A stretch of 64,000 nt of DNA from Denitrificimonas halotolerans. Lineage in GTDB: Bacteria > Pseudomonadota > Gammaproteobacteria > Pseudomonadales > Pseudomonadaceae. Position 1 is the stretch's first letter. The number at the start of each line of letters is the position of its first letter. The position numbers and the translations under genes are program-made. Location: positions 124,001-188,000 of the forward strand of contig NZ_JAXIVU010000001.1 of NCBI RefSeq assembly GCF_034259425.1, in the 5' to 3' direction. Below the pieces are notes generated by a model. That model ran no database searches and was not told the DNA's origin. It was given only the letters and a program-made list of their open reading frames with translations. Of the stretch, positions 17,605 through 27,100 are shown piece by piece.

Positions 17605-19049
17605 CTAGCCAACGTATTCATGCTGTCGATGTGACCGCGCGCAACCTCAAAGCGAACGCGCATCTGTCGTTAAAAGACCAACAACTGCGCAACAACATGC
17701 GCAGCGCTATGGATTCTTTGATCAGCAAGCGCTTAATTTCCATGCCAGACGAGGATGAGCGGGAAAACCTACGCGAACTGGGCAATAAAGTTCGCGCACG
17801 TGCTTTGTCGCAACTCCCTGATTTACTGGAACAATTAGAGAGTAAGCTCACTCAACAAGGGGTGCAGGTACATTGGGCTAGCAGCACCGAAGAAGCCAAC
17901 GACATTGTCCTAAAAATTGCCCAAGCTCGTAACGCTAAGCAGGTGATTAAAGGTAAATCCATGGTCAGCGAAGAAATGGCCATGAATGAACACCTCACTA
18001 AACACGGTATCGAAGCCCTTGAATCCGATATGGGTGAATACATTATCCAACTGGATAATGAAAAGCCCACCCATATTATTATGCCGGCTATCCATAAAAA
18101 CGCTGAACAAGTAGGTCGCTTATTTGAAAATCGCTTAGCCTTGCCCTATACCGATGACGTAGACAGCCTGATCCAATCAGCTCGCAGTATTTTGCGAGAA
18201 AAATTCTTTCATGCTGATATCGGCGTCTCGGGGGTCAACTTTGCAGTGGCAGAAACCGGAACGCTGATTCTGGTAGAAAATGAAGGCAATGGCCGGATGT
18301 CTACCACTGTGCCGCCGGTGCATATTGCAGTGACTGGCATTGAAAAAGTTGTCGCCAACATGCAAGACACCGTGCCCTTATTGTCGTTATTGACCCGATC
18401 AGCATTGGGGCAAGGCATCACCACCTATGTAAATATGATTTCAGCACCGCGCCAACTCGGCGAACTGGACGGTCCTGAAGAAGTGCATCTTGTGTTGTTG
18501 GATAACGGCCGCAGCCAAGCCTTTGCTGACGCTGAACTGCGCCAAACTCTGAACTGCATCCGCTGCGGCGCCTGTATGAACCACTGCCCAGTCTACACCC
18601 GTATTGGCGGGCAAGCTTACGGCACTGTGTACCCTGGCCCCATTGGTAAAATCATCTCACCGCATTTATTGAGTTTAGAAAATACTCCAGATCACCCATC
18701 AGCTTCATCACTCTGTGGTGCGTGCGGCGAGGTGTGTCCGGTAAAAATCCCCATTCCTGCCCTATTGCGCCGTTTACGGGAAGAAAACGTTAAATCACCC
18801 AAGCAACAACCGCAGGTTATGGATGGACAAGGCAGCCGTTACTCAGTCACAGAACGTGCGTTATGGACCGGTTGGCAGTACTTCAATAGCAAACCTTTAC
18901 TGTATAAAGCTGGTACTTTCTTAGCCACGCGCATGAGCAGTTTGACCCCAAATAAGCTTGGTCCATGGACACAAAACCATAGTGCTCCCAAGCCAGCAAA
19001 GCGCAGCCTGCATGAATTAGCAAAACAGCATTTGGAGAAAAAATCATGA
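17601..19049 (+). CDS. lutB: Iron-sulfur subunit LutB (LldF)
   Basis: The 482-residue protein has an N-terminal LUD domain (about residues 60-300), then a double 4Fe-4S segment (CIRCGACMNHCPVYTRIGGQ and CGACGEVCPVKIPIP), then a LutB C-terminal domain. It passes electrons within the LutABC lactate-oxidising complex. The ATG at 17601 overlaps the lutA stop; an upstream in-frame ATG at 17565 would lie inside lutA and adds no family-like sequence. The stop overlaps the lutC start by 4 bases. Confidence 0.93.
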   Translation: MTSQRIHAVDVTARNLKANAHLSLKDQQLRNNMRSAMDSLISKRLISMPDEDERENLRELGNKVRARALSQLPDLLEQLESKLTQQGVQVHWASSTEEANDIVLKIAQARNAKQVIKGKSMVSEEMAMNEHLTKHGIEALESDMGEYIIQLDNEKPTHIIMPAIHKNAEQVGRLFENRLALPYTDDVDSLIQSARSILREKFFHADIGVSGVNFAVAETGTLILVENEGNGRMSTTVPPVHIAVTGIEKVVANMQDTVPLLSLLTRSALGQGITTYVNMISAPRQLGELDGPEEVHLVLLDNGRSQAFADAELRQTLNCIRCGACMNHCPVYTRIGGQAYGTVYPGPIGKIISPHLLSLENTPDHPSASSLCGACGEVCPVKIPIPALLRRLREENVKSPKQQPQVMDGQGSRYSVTERALWTGWQYFNSKPLLYKAGTFLATRMSSLTPNKLGPWTQNHSAPKPAKRSLHELAKQHLEKKS

Positions 19050-19711
19050 GTGCACGGGACAAGATTTTAGCCAGCTTACGCAGCAGCCTCGCCGGCACCA
19101 CACCGATCCCTGATCCTTTCGATGCAGCACTGGTCGATGATCCGTGGCGTTACAAAGCTACTGAACGCGTGACTCGCCTGAAAGAGTTAATGGGAGCGGT
19201 ACACAGTGAGGTGCACCTAACAACCGAGGCTGACTGGCCCAAGTTACTCCACGATCTGCTGAACCAGCGCAAAATTAACAAATTACTCGTGGCGCCAAGC
19301 ACCCATCATGGGCAAGCTTTTAGTACCTATTGCCAAACACACAGCACTGATTTACAACTCTTGGCTTACGAGCGCCCGATCGAAGAGTGGAAGCGCGAAT
19401 TGTTTGATGAGGTGCCAGCCAGTTTAACGGGTACTTTGGCAGGGATTGCTGCCACCGGAACTTTAGTGGTGCAGCCCAGCCCTGCTGAACCACGCTTAAT
19501 GAGCTTAGTTCCACCGCTGCATATTGCTTTACTGAAAGCCAGTCAGATCCACGACAACCTCTATCAAGCACAGCAGCACTGGCCAAAGCCTATGCCGAGT
19601 AACTTACTGCTCATTTCTGGCCCATCTAAAACGGCCGATATTGAGCAAGTCTTAGCTTACGGTGCCCACGGTCCAAAAGATTTGATTGTGTTAATTATGG
19701 AGGATGCATGA
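19046..19711 (+). CDS. lutC: LUD-domain subunit LutC (LldG)
   Basis: The 221-residue protein is a single LUD domain, with the typical segment SLTGTLAGIAATGTLVVQPSPAEPRLMSLVPPLHI near the middle to end. LutC is the small subunit of the lactate-oxidising LutABC complex. It overlaps lutB and dld by 4 bases at each side (ATGA in both cases), which indicates tight translational coupling through the operon. Confidence 0.92.
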   Translation: MSARDKILASLRSSLAGTTPIPDPFDAALVDDPWRYKATERVTRLKELMGAVHSEVHLTTEADWPKLLHDLLNQRKINKLLVAPSTHHGQAFSTYCQTHSTDLQLLAYERPIEEWKRELFDEVPASLTGTLAGIAATGTLVVQPSPAEPRLMSLVPPLHIALLKASQIHDNLYQAQQHWPKPMPSNLLLISGPSKTADIEQVLAYGAHGPKDLIVLIMEDA

Positions 19712-22509
19712 GCCTGCCTGAAGCTTTTTTATCAGCCGTTCAGGAAGAAATTCCAACACATCGCTGTTTTACCGATCCTCTATCAATGCTCACTTTTGGT
19801 ACTGATGCAAGCTTTTATCGTTTACTTCCAAAACTGGTGGTGCGCGTTGAATCTGAAGATGAAGTCGCATTTTTATTGCGCCAGGCTAGCATCTATCGTA
19901 TTCCAGTAACCTTTCGCGCAGCCGGTACAAGTCTGTCTGGGCAGGCTATCAGTGATTCTGTCTTAATAGTCCTTGGTGATCATTGGAATCACAAAGAGAT
20001 CCTCGACAACGGGCAACGTATTCGCTTACAACCAGGAGTTATTGGGGCGCATGCAAACCAAGCACTCTCCCATTTACAGCGTAAAATTGGCCCAGACCCT
20101 GCTTCAATTAACGCCGCTAAAATCGGTGGTATTGTTGCCAACAACTCTAGCGGTATGTGTTGTGGCACTGCACAAAACAGCTATCAAACCTTAGCTGCTA
20201 TGCGCTTATTGTTAGCCGACGGCAGTCTACTAGATAGCGCTGATTTAGCTAGCCTCAGCCAGTTTCGTCACACCCATCATGCCCTGCTTGAGCAATTAAC
20301 CCTGTTAGCTGAAGAAACCCGCAATAATCCTGAATTAGCCGCCAAGATTAAACACAAGTACCGTTTAAAAAACACTACAGGGTTATCGCTTAATGCATTG
20401 ATTGATTTCACTGACCCTGTGGATATCCTGACCCACTTAATGGTTGGCTCAGAGGGTACCCTTGGTTTTATCAGTTCAGTAACCTACAACACTGTTCCTG
20501 ATTACCCACACAAAGCCACTGCTTTAATCGTTTTCCCCAGTGTCGAAATTTGCTGCCAAGCCGTGGTGGTATTGAAGCAACAAGCGGTCTCAGCAGTTGA
20601 GCTACTTGACCGACGCAGCTTACGCAGCGTGCAGCATATGGCCGGCATGCCTCAATGGATTGAGCAACTGAGCGATTCAGCCTGCGCCTTATTGATTGAA
20701 TCTCGCGCAGCCGACAACACCTTACTCGAACAGCAGCTGCAGCAAATCAACGCCAGTATTGCGCAATTTCCCACAGAACAGCATATTGCTTTTAGCCAAG
20801 ATCCTGCAGTGTACGAACTACTCTGGCGCATGCGCAAAGATACCTTTCCTGCTGTGGGGGCTGTGCGTGAAAATGGCACTACCGTTATTATTGAAGACGT
20901 CACCTTTCCTCTTGAGCATTTAGCCGAAGGGGTTAATCGCCTACTAGACTTGCTTGATAAGCATCAATACGACGAAGCTATTTTATTCGGCCATGCACTG
21001 GAAGGTAATTTACATTTTGTCTTTACTCAGCGCTTTGACCAAGCTGAAGAAGTCGCACGTTATCGCGCTTTTATGGAAGAAGTCAGCCATTTGGTTGCGG
21101 TTGAGTTCGGTGGCGCATTAAAAGCTGAACACGGTACCGGACGTAATATGGCACCCTTTGTTGAGCTAGAATGGGGTAGCGATGCCTACCAACTGATGTG
21201 GCGTATTAAACGTCTTTTGGACCCACAAGGTATTTTAAACCCAGATGTGGTGCTGTCAGAAGATCCAGAGATTCATCTCAAAAATCTCAAGCCTATGCCT
21301 GAAGCCAACCCATTAATTGACAAGTGTATCGAGTGCGGCTTTTGTGAACCTGTCTGTCCTGCCCATGGATTAACCTTGTCTCCACGTCAACGTATTGTTG
21401 CTTGGCGAGATATTCAAGACAAACAGCGTAATGACATTGATACCACTGAACTGGAAGCACGCTATCAATACCATGGTATTGATACTTGTGCAGCCACAGG
21501 CTTATGTGCACAACGCTGCCCCGTTGGCATCAACACCGGTGATTTAGTTCGCGAACTACGCGCTCAACAAGCTAAGCACCCCAAGGCAGCACAGCACCTA
21601 GCTCGTTCATTCTCTCAAGCAGCCCGTACCGCTCGCTGGTCTTTAACAGCTGCTGAAGTGGTACGTAAAGTACTCGGTGCACCACGTATGCACCGTTGGT
21701 CACTGTATCTACACCAACGTTTTGCACAGTTACCTGTCTACCTACCAGCCACTCCTAAAGCTATTAAAGTTAGGCCTAATAACTCTCACCCCAATAGTAA
21801 GCCTCGTGTAGTTTATTTCACTTCTTGCGTCTCTCAAGTCATGGGACCTGCACATTTAGATGCAGAGCAAACACCTCTACGTGCAAAGACCCAAGCCCTA
21901 CTTGAAAAGGCAGGTTTTAATGTAATTTACCCTGATGCACTCGATAATCAATGCTGTGGACAGCCCTTTGCCTCTAAAGGCTATCCAAAAGAGGCCGCAA
22001 ATAAACTTAATGAATTAGCGGTCGTTCTCTTACATGCTAGCCGCAATGGTCTTGATCCCATTTACTCAGACACCAGCCCTTGCACATTGCGCTTGCTAAA
22101 AGACTTAAAGGATCCACGCTTGAAAATTTATGACTCAACCCACTTCTTAAAAGAAGAAGTCTTGCCTCGGCTCGAGATTCAACCATTAACGAGCAAAATT
22201 GCTGTGCATATCACCTGCAGTACTCAGCACCTACAGCAAGCCGATAATTTTTTAGCTGTAGCTCGAGCTTGTGCGCAGGACGTTGTTATACCTGAAGGCA
22301 TTCATTGCTGTGGCTTTGCTGGTGATAAAGGTTTTACTTTACCAGCACTCAATCAACACTCATTGCGCGATTTAGCCCATCAAGTAGAAGGATGTAGCGC
22401 AGGCTTCTCAACCAGCCGTACCTGTGAAGTGGGCTTAAGCAGCTACAGTGAACTGAGCTACCAACACTTAGTGTACTTAGTAGATAAAGCAAGTCGCGCG
22501 AAACATTAA
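19708..22509 (+). CDS. dld: FAD and Fe-S D-lactate dehydrogenase (quinone)
   Basis: The 933-residue flavoprotein has an FAD-binding type 4 domain (about residues 40-260; FRAAGTSLSGQA, GGIVANNSSGM), an FAD-oxidase C-terminal domain (to about 520; HALEGNLHF, AEHGTGRNMAP), two 4Fe-4S motifs (CIECGFCEPVCP and CAATGLCAQRCPVGI) and two CCG segments (CCGQPFASKGY, CCGFAGDKGF). This layout is that of the membrane-associated NAD-independent D-lactate dehydrogenases of pseudomonads. Ending the lldP-lutABC operon, it gives the cell the D-lactate branch, while LutABC takes L-lactate. Other 2-hydroxyacids could also be substrates. Confidence 0.88.
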   Translation: MSLPEAFLSAVQEEIPTHRCFTDPLSMLTFGTDASFYRLLPKLVVRVESEDEVAFLLRQASIYRIPVTFRAAGTSLSGQAISDSVLIVLGDHWNHKEILDNGQRIRLQPGVIGAHANQALSHLQRKIGPDPASINAAKIGGIVANNSSGMCCGTAQNSYQTLAAMRLLLADGSLLDSADLASLSQFRHTHHALLEQLTLLAEETRNNPELAAKIKHKYRLKNTTGLSLNALIDFTDPVDILTHLMVGSEGTLGFISSVTYNTVPDYPHKATALIVFPSVEICCQAVVVLKQQAVSAVELLDRRSLRSVQHMAGMPQWIEQLSDSACALLIESRAADNTLLEQQLQQINASIAQFPTEQHIAFSQDPAVYELLWRMRKDTFPAVGAVRENGTTVIIEDVTFPLEHLAEGVNRLLDLLDKHQYDEAILFGHALEGNLHFVFTQRFDQAEEVARYRAFMEEVSHLVAVEFGGALKAEHGTGRNMAPFVELEWGSDAYQLMWRIKRLLDPQGILNPDVVLSEDPEIHLKNLKPMPEANPLIDKCIECGFCEPVCPAHGLTLSPRQRIVAWRDIQDKQRNDIDTTELEARYQYHGIDTCAATGLCAQRCPVGINTGDLVRELRAQQAKHPKAAQHLARSFSQAARTARWSLTAAEVVRKVLGAPRMHRWSLYLHQRFAQLPVYLPATPKAIKVRPNNSHPNSKPRVVYFTSCVSQVMGPAHLDAEQTPLRAKTQALLEKAGFNVIYPDALDNQCCGQPFASKGYPKEAANKLNELAVVLLHASRNGLDPIYSDTSPCTLRLLKDLKDPRLKIYDSTHFLKEEVLPRLEIQPLTSKIAVHITCSTQHLQQADNFLAVARACAQDVVIPEGIHCCGFAGDKGFTLPALNQHSLRDLAHQVEGCSAGFSTSRTCEVGLSSYSELSYQHLVYLVDKASRAKH

Positions 22510-22517
22510 AGCGCATA

Positions 22518-22545
22518 GGCTGAGTGGCCTGACCACCACTCAGCC
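22518..22545. terminator. Hairpin between convergent dld and azlD
   Basis: GGCTGAGTGG pairs perfectly with CCACTCAGCC over an 8-base loop, 9 bases after the dld stop. The last codon of azlD, on the other strand, lies inside it. It can serve both directions. Confidence 0.7.
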
Positions 22546-22851
22546 CATCATATAAAGTAAAGTATAAAATCCAACTAAACTGACTAATACCGATAGCAGC
22601 ATATTCTTAATGACTAAGGCACAGCCAATACTCAACAACGCAGCATAAGTATAAGGATTGCTAGTCAAACCATTTAAACCGCTGTCACCTAATAAAATCG
22701 GCCCACAAATTGCAGTTAATAAACAAGGCGCAGAATACTGCAATGATTGCCGAATAAAATCAGGCAAACGAATTGGTAAACGCGGCTCTAGTAATAAATA
22801 GCGATTAAACAGCACAACTCCCGCTAAGACGAAAATTAGCAACCAAATCAT
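22540..22851 (-). CDS. azlD: AzlD-family branched-chain amino acid exporter subunit
   Basis: The 103-residue protein has about three to four transmembrane helices (MIWLLIFVLAGVVLFNRYLLL…). The conserved AzlD segment RLPDFIRQSLQYSAPCLLTAI follows. It works with AzlC to export branched-chain amino acids or analogues. The ATG at 22851 overlaps the azlC stop by 4 bases; an upstream extension of 13 residues inside azlC is not family-like and was left out. Confidence 0.88.
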   Translation of the reverse strand: MIWLLIFVLAGVVLFNRYLLLEPRLPIRLPDFIRQSLQYSAPCLLTAICGPILLGDSGLNGLTSNPYTYAALLSIGCALVIKNMLLSVLVSLVGFYTLLYMMG

Positions 22852-23564
22852 GGTCCCTCTCCTCGCCATCGAGCAACACCCACTGCACAAAGCATCCCTA
22901 ACAACCCTGCAATGACTATGGCCCCAGCCACTGCCAAACTATTTAGCAGCAAAGATAAAATCAAAGCAACAAGCACGCCAACTAAGCTACTTAAGCGTTT
23001 AATCATAGGAACAACGATGGCAATAAAAGTAGCCACAATAGAAAAATCTAAGTGATAGTCAGCCAAGTTGGGTACTGATGCAGCCAAAAGGACACCAACA
23101 ATAGTAAAAAAAATCCAAGATAAATAAAAACACAGCCCTGCTCCCATCAAGTAAGCAAAGTCATAGGATCGCTTACCGACACTCAAAGCAAAAAGCTCAT
23201 CTGTTAATAAAAATGCCACCGGCAAGCGTTTACGCAACGGCAAACTGGACACATGCTCACGTAAAATTAAGGCATAAAGCAAATGTTGTGCAGTAATCAC
23301 AAAAATGGTTAAACAAATAGCAATGAAACCACTACCTGCAGCCACCATACTGATAGTCACGAGTTGCGCAGCACCTGCAAAGACAAACACCGATAACCCT
23401 ACACTCTGTAACGGTGTAAACCCTTGACTAACAGCCATAGAGCCCGCGAGTACGCCCCAAGGCAAAACAGCTAAACACAAAGGAATAATATGCAAAGCAC
23501 CCAACCAAAATCGTTGAGGACTGGAAGACAACGGATCACTCATAAAAAGTCTGCTAGACATCAA
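22848..23564 (-). CDS. azlC: AzlC-family branched-chain amino acid exporter
   Basis: The 238-residue membrane protein has the AzlC/YgaZ signature (PLCLAVLPWGVLAGSMAVSQGFTPLQ and FAGAAQLVTISMVAAGS, then LLYALILREHV and FLLTDELFAL). It is the large subunit of the AzlCD exporter. The start could be 23564, 23561 or 23543 (MSDPLSSSPQ); none has a strong Shine-Dalgarno. No regulator gene of the Lrp or AzlB kind lies beside it. Confidence 0.88.
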   Translation of the reverse strand: MMSSRLFMSDPLSSSPQRFWLGALHIIPLCLAVLPWGVLAGSMAVSQGFTPLQSVGLSVFVFAGAAQLVTISMVAAGSGFIAICLTIFVITAQHLLYALILREHVSSLPLRKRLPVAFLLTDELFALSVGKRSYDFAYLMGAGLCFYLSWIFFTIVGVLLAASVPNLADYHLDFSIVATFIAIVVPMIKRLSSLVGVLVALILSLLLNSLAVAGAIVIAGLLGMLCAVGVARWRGEGP

Positions 23565-23631
23565 AGCTATCTAGTCTAACGGAAAATTCATGACAAGAGT
23601 TCGTAGAAAGGGGGTGTTTTATAACAGGCAT

Positions 23632-23663
23632 AAAAAAAGGGTAAACCCTGAGGTTTACCCTTT
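23632..23663 (-). terminator. Terminator of the cold-shock gene
   Basis: Read on the minus strand, AAAGGGTAAACC pairs perfectly with GGTTTACCCTTT over a 4-base loop and runs into a T tract (TTTTTTTA). It is a textbook intrinsic terminator 25 bases after the csp stop. Confidence 0.92.
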
Positions 23664-23687
23664 CTATTCGTTAACTATCTATTTAAA

Positions 23688-23897
23688 TTAGAGAGCTACG
23701 ATGTTTGCTGCTTGCAGACCTTTCTGTCCGTTCTCTACTTCGAACTGAACACGCTGACCTTCTGCAAGAGTTTTAAAACCTTCGCTTTGAATTGCACTGA
23801 AGTGAGCAAATACGTCTGGACCAGACTCTTGCTGGATGAAGCCGAAGCCTTTCTCATCGTTGAACCATTTTACAGTGCCGGTAGTTGTATTAGACAT
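23688..23897 (-). CDS. CspA-family cold-shock protein
   Basis: The 69-residue single cold-shock domain has RNP1 (KGFGFIQ) and RNP2 (VFAHF) intact. It starts MSNTTTGTVKWFNDEKG, as CspA/CapB-type proteins of pseudomonads do. It binds single-stranded RNA and DNA and melts secondary structure. The 270 bases upstream carry no gene and should contain a long 5' leader, as is usual for cold-induced csp genes. The gene is monocistronic, with its own terminator at 23632. Confidence 0.95.
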   Translation of the reverse strand: MSNTTTGTVKWFNDEKGFGFIQQESGPDVFAHFSAIQSEGFKTLAEGQRVQFEVENGQKGLQAANIVAL

Positions 23898-24168
23898 AAT
23901 AACATCCTAAATTTTAAACTTAATATTTGCCTTCAATGAAGACGGGAATAGCATGAAGATTGTAGCCTTGAACTTAGATACTGCAGGACGGGATTACGAA
24001 TAATACAACGAACATGTAGTGTAGATCAGTTACTTCTTACTAGCTGCTGACCAGTGTATAGAGCTGTTGGTGGCTTGTCTAGCTTTATTCTACTTATTTA
24101 TCTCACAGATACGCTTTAAGTGCATAAAAAAAACAAAATAAATAAAAACACCTATAAAATTCAATCAC
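23898..24168 (-). promoter_or_regulatory. Upstream region and probable long leader of csp
   Basis: This gene-free stretch lies between smc (whose stop is at 24169) and the csp start. A Shine-Dalgarno-like AGGAT lies just before the csp ATG. No terminator for smc is obvious, only AT-rich sequence around 24125-24160. A long structured leader is expected for cold-shock mRNAs, but I could not define its fold or promoter by eye. Confidence 0.4.
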
Positions 24169-27100
24169 TTAGCTTTCCGCCAATGCAGCAGCCTCTTCTA
24201 CATTCACTGTAACTAATCGCGAACAACCAGGCTCATGCATAGTAACGCCTAATAGCTGGTCAGCCTTTTCCATCGCAATTTTATTATGTGTGATATAAAT
24301 GAACTGTACTGTGTCAGACATTTCTTTAACCAGTCGCGCATAACGAGCCACATTAGCATCATCCAAGGGCGCATCCACTTCGTCTAACATACAAAAAGGA
24401 GCTGGATTAAGCTGGAAGATAGCAAACACCAGCGCCAGTGCAGTCAAAGCTTTTTCACCACCAGATAGTAAATGAATGGTACTGTTTTTTTTACCTGGTG
24501 GCCGCGCCATAATAGCCACACCAGTGCTGAGCAAGTCATCACCTGTCATCTCTAAACTGGCATACCCACCACCAAAGACTTTTGGAAAGAGCTTTTGCAA
24601 CCCCTGATTAATACGATCAAAGGTTTCTTTAAAACGATTTCGTGTTTCACGGTCAATTTTTCGAATCACATTTTCCAATGTATCTAGCGCTTCTACCAGG
24701 TCATCATTTTGTGTGTCTAAGTAAGTTTTACGTTCCGTCTGCTGCTTATATTCCTCAATCGCCGCTAAATTAATCGCGCCTAAACGCTCGATGCGTGTGA
24801 CCACTTCAGCAATTTTATCTTCCCACACACCAATTTGAGCATCAGCAGGCAATTGCTCAAGTAACCCATGCACATCCAACTGCAACGCTTGTAACTGCTG
24901 ATTAAATGCTTCTTTTTGTACCTTTAAGCCTTGCAAGGTTAAACGTTGCTGCTCAAGTTCCTCACGCACGCCTTGAGCATGTTGCTCAGCTTGACTACGC
25001 TGTTTGTCAGCATCCCGCATTTGCACACCCACATCATCTAAAGCTGTACGCGCTGCCCTCAACTCATCATCTACCGCCAAACGCTTCTCTAATAACTCTT
25101 CGAGTTGTGCGCTCAGCTCATCAAGCGGAGACTCACCCTCTACTAAATTCAAACTCAGCTGTTCACGTCGTTGATTAGCTTGGGCAAATTGTTGTTGTAA
25201 GCGTTGTAAAGCTTGTTCTGTAGAATGTTTTTGTGTCGTCAAAGTGCTGATACGCAAAGCCAGCTGATGCACACTACTTTTGTCCTGCTGCGCCTGTTGG
25301 CGTAGCTGCTTAAACCGACTCCTTAACTGCTCCTGCTCAGACTGTAGAATCTGTTGCTGCTGCTCCGTTTCCGCCATGCCGTCTAAGGCCCCTTGCAACA
25401 ATAAACGAGCCTCAGCAATTTGCTCTACTGCAATGCGCTGCTGTTCAGCAATGTCGGTCAACTCCTCGTTAATTCCCTGACGCCGTAACTGCTGCTGCTC
25501 TATACGCGCAGCATTAGCCGACAGTTGATTACTTAATTGACTCAACTGACGATGGGTTTCTTTTTCATCACGGCGTAACTGCTCACTGAGCTCTTGGCTA
25601 ACAGCGCACTGCTCCTGTAAAACGTGCAGCTGCTCATCTAAACTATCTCGTTGTATTTCTAACTCAGCAGCACGCAGATGCAATTCATCCAACTCTTGCG
25701 CGCGCGCCAATACTCCCGAACTGTGCGCCTCACCGCGCCGCACTGTAAAAAAATGTGCACCAAGCCAATAACCATCCTTACTGACGACACTTTCACCTAC
25801 CTTTAATTGGAGACGCAACTCCAACGCCTGCTCCAAGCTCTCCACCGCATAAACATGCGCCAGCCAAGGCGATAGGTTTATAACAGAGGCCTGCACTTTG
25901 GTTAATAAGCTGCCTTTAACTGGTGCAACTGCAGCACTCTCATTCACTAAGCGCAGATGCCCACCAGTGAAACTGTTAAAATCCAAATCGATCCAATGAT
26001 CGACCTGAACGGCTTGTAAATCAGCAGCAAGTACGGTTTCCACAGCCAACTCCCAACCTGCTGCAACCTTCAGCCCCGACAACAAACGTGGTTGTCGTTG
26101 TAAGTGCTGTGCCTCTAACCACGTTTGCAAACCCTGCTCAGGATGAAGCGCCGCCTGCTGTAAAGCTTCCAGTGCAGAAATGCGCCCATGTAAGCGCTGC
26201 AGCTGACCTTGGGCTTGCTGTTGTTGCTGCTGCTTAGATGTGAGTTGATGCTGTGTATCTTGCAGCTGTGCCTTGTGCATTTGCTGGGTCTTAAATAACT
26301 CATCTAGTCGCACCTGAGTTTCATCAACATGCTCTTGAAGCTCATCTAAAGTAACTTCTAAAGGATCATCCTGCAGGCTGTGCAGCTCATCTTGCAAACG
26401 TTGTTGCCGCTGCCTAAGGCGCTGACTATTTTGCTCTAACTGATCAATGCGCGTGCGCTGCACACTCGCTTCATTCTTTGGCTGAGCACTATGCGCAGAG
26501 ACAAAGTTCCATCGTTCCTGCCAGTCTTGCATCGCCTCTTCTGCTTGCAAAAAAGCTGCTGCGGAACAAGCCTCATTCTGCTCAGCCTCGATATGTTGCT
26601 CTGTGACCCACAGCAATTCCTCTGTTAAATCAGCAAGTAATTCACGATCACTAGCTAAGTGCATTTCAGCTTCCAAACGGATCCGCTCAGCCTCATGCAA
26701 ATCGTCTTGCAGCTGCCTCAGGCGCTGCTGTGCGTGCTGTATGCTTTGCTCCTGACGCGCAATATCAGCCCCAAGAGCGTAAAAGCGCCCTTGCACACGA
26801 TTAAAAGTATCTGACAGCTCGTGATGTTTATCTCGCAGCACTTCAATCTTAGCGTCAGCCTGACGCTGCTCGGCAATATGTGCCTCAAGCGCCGTTTCCA
26901 ACTCAGCAACTTTCCTCTCATGCACTCCACTCAGCCCATTCAACTCTTGCCAACGAAGTGCCAACAACTGAGCTTGCAAATTGTGTTGCTCTGCTTGATA
27001 GGTTTGATATTTTTCTGCTGCGTTCGCTTGGCGTTGCAGGCGCTCAATTTGCCGACTGAGTTCATCACGTAAGTCACATAAACGCTCTAAATTTTCTTGA

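Noticed and set aside
24906..25480. Plus-strand open frames inside smc
   Set aside because: They are antisense shadows of the Gln/Leu-rich coiled coil of SMC and have low-complexity Cys/Ser/Leu composition.
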